Assembly (NCBI GenBank): GCA_020441225.1 | Contig: JAGRMP010000362.1 | Span: 1 to 25,881, forward strand | Reading direction: 5' to 3' | Source of the DNA: Maritimibacter sp. | GTDB taxonomy: Bacteria > Pseudomonadota > Alphaproteobacteria > Rhodobacterales > Rhodobacteraceae | Length of the DNA: 25,881 nucleotides | Shown: positions 22,448 through 25,881 of the stretch, in pieces | Layout: the number at the start of each line of letters is the position of its first letter | Position numbering within the stretch: position 1 is the stretch's first letter | The notes under the pieces: model-generated | Database searches by the model: none | Seen by the model: the letters and a program-made list of their open reading frames with translations, nothing else | What the model was told of the DNA's origin: nothing | Translations under genes and position numbers: made by a program

Positions 22448-22837
22448 GTGCCGCATTTCCACATCAACTATTCCGGTAACCTCGAAGAGGTCGTGGACAT
22501 GTATGCCCTGTGCGAGACCATTCGCGCCGCGGCCGTGAAGATTGATGCCTTTCCGCTGCCGGGTGTGCGGGTGCGCGCCACGCGCACGGACCATTACGCC
22601 ATCGCCGACGGCAATCCGGCGCACGGGTTCATCGACATCTCGATTCGGCTGCGCGGCGGGCGCGCGCCCGAGGTCAAGCGCGACGCTACGCAGCGCATCT
22701 TCGAGGTCGCCCGCGCGTTTCTGGACCCGGCCATGGCCACACATTCGATCGCGCTCTCGCTGGAGATGCGCGACATCGACCCCGAGCTTTCGCCCAAAAC
22801 GGGCAGCATCCGCGACCACCTGGAGGACCCGTCATGA
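22448..22837 (+). CDS. hpaF: 5-carboxymethyl-2-hydroxymuconate delta-isomerase
   Basis: The protein has 129 residues. GTG 22448 is chosen rather than GTG 22442 for two reasons. It puts Pro directly after the initiator Met (MPHFHINYSGNL), and the N-terminal proline is the catalytic base in this tautomerase-fold family. It also gives AAGGAG proper spacing. The rest matches the CHMI family (FPLPGVRVRATRTDHYAIADG... HGFIDISIRLRGGR... SIALSLEMRDIDPELSPKTGSI). The enzyme isomerises 5-carboxymethyl-2-hydroxymuconate, the product of the HpaE dehydrogenase, to 5-oxopent-3-ene-1,2,5-tricarboxylate. It is the first gene of the hpa operon, and its stop overlaps the hpaE start in ATGA. Confidence 0.93.
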   Translation: MPHFHINYSGNLEEVVDMYALCETIRAAAVKIDAFPLPGVRVRATRTDHYAIADGNPAHGFIDISIRLRGGRAPEVKRDATQRIFEVARAFLDPAMATHSIALSLEMRDIDPELSPKTGSIRDHLEDPS

Positions 22838-24342
22838 GCGCCCTGGAACAGAACATCGAGAAGCTTTCGGGCTATCTGGCCCGGTTCAAGCAAACCGGCA
22901 TCCGCAACCGCATCGGCGGCGAAGACCGGGACGGCGAGGGTGGCACATTCGCGACCATCTCGCCGGTCGACAAGAGCGTAACCTGTGACGTGGCGCGAGG
23001 CACCGAGGCCGATGTCGACGCCGCCGCCAAGGCCGCCTCGGACGCCTTTCCGGCTTGGCGCGACATGCCAGCCACCGAGCGCAAGCGCATTCTCATGAAT
23101 GTCGCCGACGCCATCGAGGCGCGCGCCGAAGAGATCGCGCTCTGCGAGTGCTGGGACACCGGCCAGACCCTGCGCTTCATGTCGAAAGCCGCGTTGCGCG
23201 GGGCCGAGAACTTCCGCTTCTTCGCCGATCAGGTCGCCTCGGCGCGCGACGGCCAGCACCTGCCGTCGCCCACCCTGTTGAACATCTCGACGCGCAAACC
23301 GATCGGTCCCGTGGGGGTGATCACCCCGTGGAACACGCCGTTCATGCTGTCGACCTGGAAGATCGCGCCGGCGCTGGCGGCGGGCTGCACCGTGGTACAT
23401 AAACCGGCCGAAGACAGCCCGCTCAGCGCGCGTTTGTTGGTGGAAATCGCCGAGGAGGCGGGCTTGCCGCCGGGTGTGCTCAACACCGTCAACGGCTACG
23501 GCCATGACGCGGGCAAACGCCTCACCGAGCACCCCGACATCAAGGCCATCGCCTTTGTCGGCGAGAGCCGCACCGGGTCGATCATCACCAAGCAGGGGGC
23601 GGACACGCTCAAGCGCATGCACCTCGAGCTGGGCGGCAAGAACCCGGTCATCGTGTTCGACGACGCCGATCTCGAGCGGGCGCTCGATGCGGTGATCTTC
23701 ATGATCTATTCGATCAATGGCGAGCGTTGCACCTCGTCGTCGCGCCTGCTCATTCAGGACACGATCAAGGACGCGTTCGAGGCCAGGCTGGTGGAGCGGG
23801 TCAACAACATCAAGGTCGGCCATCCGCTGAATCCGGCCACCGAGATCGGCCCGCTGGTCTCGGAAGAGCACTACAACAAGGTCACCTCGTATTTCGAGGC
23901 CGCGACCGAAGACGGCGCAACGATTGCCGCCGGCGGTGTGAAGCTTGGGGATGAGGGCTATTTCATCCGCCCGACGCTGTTCACCAATGCCACCAACCAG
24001 ATGCGCATCGCGCGCGAAGAGATCTTCGGCCCGGTGCTGACCTCGATCCCGTTTTCTAGCGAAGAAGAAGCGCTCGAGATCGCCAATGACACGCCATATG
24101 GCCTGACCGGCTATGTCTGGACCAATGACCTGACCCGCGCGCTTCGGGTGTCGGACAAGGTCGAGGCCGGGATGGTCTGGGTGAATTCCGAAAACGTGCG
24201 CCACCTGCCGACGCCCTTTGGCGGGGTCAAGGCCAGCGGCATCGGGCGCGACGGCGGCGACTGGAGCTTTGAGTTCTACATGGAGCAAAAGCACATCGGC
24301 TTTGCCACCGGCCAACACAAAATCATGCGCCTCGGCGCCTAA
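22834..24342 (+). CDS. hpaE: 5-carboxymethyl-2-hydroxymuconate-6-semialdehyde dehydrogenase
   Basis: The protein has 502 residues and is an NAD-dependent aldehyde dehydrogenase. It shows PVGVITPWNTPFML and CTVVHKPAEDSPLSA (cofactor site), FVGESRTGSII (the Rossmann G-loop), LELGGKNPV with catalytic Glu265, and NGERCTSSSRLL with catalytic Cys299. EEIFGPVL and the C-terminal PFGGVKASGIGRDGG follow. The phrase WVNSENVRHLPTPFGG is typical of HpaE. It oxidises the ring-cleavage product of HpaD to the diacid that HpaF isomerises. The start overlaps the hpaF stop (ATGA at 22834-22837), indicating coupling. Confidence 0.95.
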   Translation: MSALEQNIEKLSGYLARFKQTGIRNRIGGEDRDGEGGTFATISPVDKSVTCDVARGTEADVDAAAKAASDAFPAWRDMPATERKRILMNVADAIEARAEEIALCECWDTGQTLRFMSKAALRGAENFRFFADQVASARDGQHLPSPTLLNISTRKPIGPVGVITPWNTPFMLSTWKIAPALAAGCTVVHKPAEDSPLSARLLVEIAEEAGLPPGVLNTVNGYGHDAGKRLTEHPDIKAIAFVGESRTGSIITKQGADTLKRMHLELGGKNPVIVFDDADLERALDAVIFMIYSINGERCTSSSRLLIQDTIKDAFEARLVERVNNIKVGHPLNPATEIGPLVSEEHYNKVTSYFEAATEDGATIAAGGVKLGDEGYFIRPTLFTNATNQMRIAREEIFGPVLTSIPFSSEEEALEIANDTPYGLTGYVWTNDLTRALRVSDKVEAGMVWVNSENVRHLPTPFGGVKASGIGRDGGDWSFEFYMEQKHIGFATGQHKIMRLGA

Positions 24343-24355
24343 GGGAGGAAAGACC

Positions 24356-25210
24356 ATGGGAGAGATCGTACTCGCAGCCAAGATGACCCACGTGCCGACG
24401 CTGCAAATGTCGGAACAAGAGGGGCCGGTCAAGGGCAAGCGGCAGGCCGCCATCGACGGCCATCTTGAGATCGCGCGCCGGGCCAAGGCGCTGGGGGTCG
24501 ACACGGTGGTGATCTGTGACACGCATTGGGTGGTGAACGCCGGCTTTCACATCAACGCCAACGACAGGTTCGAGGGCCTTCTGACCTCCAGTGAGTTCCC
24601 GCAGTTCATCCGAGATTTGCCGTTCTCGCATCAGGGCAACCCGGAGCTGGGCGACGCGATCGCCGAGGCCGCTTCCGAGCTTGGCGTCTACACGCTGGCC
24701 CACCACCTCGACAGTCTCGATCTGGAATACGGCACGCTGGTGCCGATGCATTTCATGAGCCGCGAACATGACATGAAGGTCGTGTCGATCGCCGCCTGGT
24801 GCACGGTGCATGACCATGACGAAAGCCGGGTTATCGGCGAGGCGATCCGCAAGGCGGTCGAGGCGTCGGACAGCAAGGTTCTGCTGGTCGCCTCCGGCTC
24901 GCTCAGCCACAAGATCTGGTCGAACAAGGACTACGCCCCCAACAACGGTACATTCACCATCAGCTCGGAGTTCAACCGGCAGATGGACCTGCATGTGCTC
25001 GAGCTGTGGAAGCGCGGCGACCACGCTACCTTTCTGAAAATGCTGGGCGATTACGCGGTGCATTGCTCGGGCGAGGGCTCGATGCATGACACGGCGATGC
25101 TTTATGGCGCATTGGGCTGGGACAGCTACACCGGCAAATGCGAGATCGTCACCGAGTATTTTCCAAGCTCGGGCACCGGGCAAGTCAACGTGATCTTCCC
25201 GGTCTCCTAA
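24356..25210 (+). CDS. hpaD: 3,4-dihydroxyphenylacetate (homoprotocatechuate) 2,3-dioxygenase
   Basis: The protein has 284 residues, the length of E. coli HpaD, and starts at ATG 24356 after GGGAGG. It is a class III (LigB-type) extradiol dioxygenase: AAKMTHVPT with His12, then VVICDTHWVVN with His57. HINANDRFEGLLTSSEFPQF, LDLEYGTLVPMHFMS, VASGSLSHKIW, GEGSMHDTAMLYGALGWD and ASSGTGQVNVIFP-like segments (here SSGTGQVNVIFP) follow in the expected order. The iron-dependent enzyme opens the ring of homoprotocatechuate next to the hydroxyls. It lies 13 bases after hpaE in the same operon. Confidence 0.96.
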   Translation: MGEIVLAAKMTHVPTLQMSEQEGPVKGKRQAAIDGHLEIARRAKALGVDTVVICDTHWVVNAGFHINANDRFEGLLTSSEFPQFIRDLPFSHQGNPELGDAIAEAASELGVYTLAHHLDSLDLEYGTLVPMHFMSREHDMKVVSIAAWCTVHDHDESRVIGEAIRKAVEASDSKVLLVASGSLSHKIWSNKDYAPNNGTFTISSEFNRQMDLHVLELWKRGDHATFLKMLGDYAVHCSGEGSMHDTAMLYGALGWDSYTGKCEIVTEYFPSSGTGQVNVIFPVS

Positions 25211-25246
25211 CGCGCCGCGCCTGGCGCCCGATTCGAAAGGCAGACC

Positions 25247-25881
25247 ATGCTTTCCTTGCAAGACCCGTCGCTCCTGAGGCAGGCCGCGCTTGTCGGCGAC
25301 CGCTGGATCGAGGCCGACCCCGAAACCGGGATTGCCGTGACCGACCCGGCGACGGGCAAGGTGATCGGCCGTGTGCCCAACCTGGGCGCGGACGAAACCC
25401 GCGCCGCCATCGAGGCCGCAGAAGCCGCGCGCCACCCCTGGGCCGCGCGCACCGCGAAAGAGCGCGGCCAGGTCCTGCGCCGCTGGTTCGATCTGATGAT
25501 GGAAAACCAGGCCGATCTCGGCGCGATCCTGACCGCCGAACAGGGCAAGCCGCTGGCCGAGGCGAAAGGCGAGATCGCCTACGGGGCGAGCTTCATCGAG
25601 TGGTTCGCCGAGGAGGCGCGGCGCGCTTACGGCGAGGTCACCCCGGGCCATGCGCCCGACAAGCGGATCGTGACCATCAAGCAGCCGGTGGGCGTGGTCG
25701 CGGCGATCACGCCGTGGAATTTCCCCAACGCGATGATCACCCGCAAGGCCGGTCCGGCGCTGGCGGCGGGTTGCGCGATGGTGCTGAAGCCCGCGAGCCA
25801 GACGCCGTTCTCGGCCATCGCGCTCGCGGTGCTGGCGGAACGCGCCGGGCTGCCTTCGGGGCTGTTCTCGGTCGTCACCGG
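25247..25881 (+). CDS. gabD: NAD(P)-dependent succinate-semialdehyde dehydrogenase (partial, GabD-like)
   Basis: The first ~211 residues from ATG 25247 are in the window and the gene runs off the right edge. The N-terminus matches GabD: LLRQAALVGDRWIEAD, ATGKVIGRVPNLGADETRAAIEAAEAA, WFDLMMENQADLGAILTAEQGKPLAEAKGEI and YGASFIEWFAEEARRAYGE. The cofactor region KQPVGVVAAITPWNFPNAMI and MVLKPASQTPFSA then follow. The catalytic Glu and Cys lie outside the window. In the homoprotocatechuate pathway the aldolase step yields pyruvate and succinate semialdehyde, so this enzyme closes the route to succinate. It is 36 bases after hpaD, in the same operon. Confidence 0.9.
   Translation, partial: MLSLQDPSLLRQAALVGDRWIEADPETGIAVTDPATGKVIGRVPNLGADETRAAIEAAEAARHPWAARTAKERGQVLRRWFDLMMENQADLGAILTAEQGKPLAEAKGEIAYGASFIEWFAEEARRAYGEVTPGHAPDKRIVTIKQPVGVVAAITPWNFPNAMITRKAGPALAAGCAMVLKPASQTPFSAIALAVLAERAGLPSGLFSVVT

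Noticed and set aside
22594..24522. 642-residue minus-strand frame opposite hpaF and hpaE
   Set aside because: It is antisense to well-identified genes with strong catalytic motifs, so it is a GC artefact.
1..25881. CRISPR array
   Set aside because: No regularly spaced repeats with unique spacers were seen; the only tandem repeat is the two-copy 11-mer at 1127.

Overview
The window reads as a chromosomal segment of an alphaproteobacterium, most likely a member of the Rhodobacterales. The evidence is high GC with strong G/C third positions, a TctCBA-type uptake system, several TTG/GTG starts, IS110 and IS256 elements typical of that group, and hpa-type aromatic catabolism genes. It falls into three blocks.

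Block 1 (about 1-8.55 kb) starts with the N-terminal part of a minus-strand ABC-transporter ATPase (1-605). It then enters a mobile or mobilizable island. The island holds an iteron-like tandem repeat, a small hypothetical gene, a replication-relaxation family protein, an XRE regulator overlapping a RuvC/RNase H-like protein, a zinc-ribbon DUF3768 protein, a TraD/TraM-recognition-like DNA-transfer ATPase, a DUF932 protein, a 51-residue protein, and a large serine recombinase broken by a one-base frameshift. A tRNA 3'-end-like fragment follows the recombinase and may mark the attachment site. The intergenic spaces hold unusual structure: a ~112-nt imperfect palindrome, a ~66-nt hairpin burying the Shine-Dalgarno of the DUF3768 gene, and a 12-bp inverted repeat pair bracketing the ATPase gene.

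Block 2 (about 8.6-13.0 kb) is mobile-element debris. A decayed IS256-family element with recognisable 22-bp terminal inverted repeats is interrupted by an IS110-family element. The non-coding region upstream of the IS110 transposase folds into a nested hairpin where a bridge RNA is expected. After it come a small phage-type protein, the 3' part of an RTX (calcium-binding repeat) gene with a frameshifted secretion tail, and a fragment of an IS3-type orfA fused to the RTX remnant.

Block 3 (13.06 kb to the end) is intact metabolic DNA. A divergent GntR/FCD regulator faces a run of plus-strand genes: a GlcD-type FAD oxidase, a secreted metallo-beta-lactamase-fold hydrolase, TctC-TctB-TctA, a cytoplasmic Cys-type sulfatase and a universal stress protein. 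Next, a MarR-type HpaR regulator faces hpaF-hpaE-hpaD and the start of a gabD-like gene, which together give the lower homoprotocatechuate meta-cleavage pathway down to succinate. The gene order suggests a testable idea: a sulfated and/or 2-hydroxylated aromatic acid is imported by the TctCBA system, desulfated and oxidised, and fed into the homoprotocatechuate pathway. This linkage is inference; the individual family assignments are solid.
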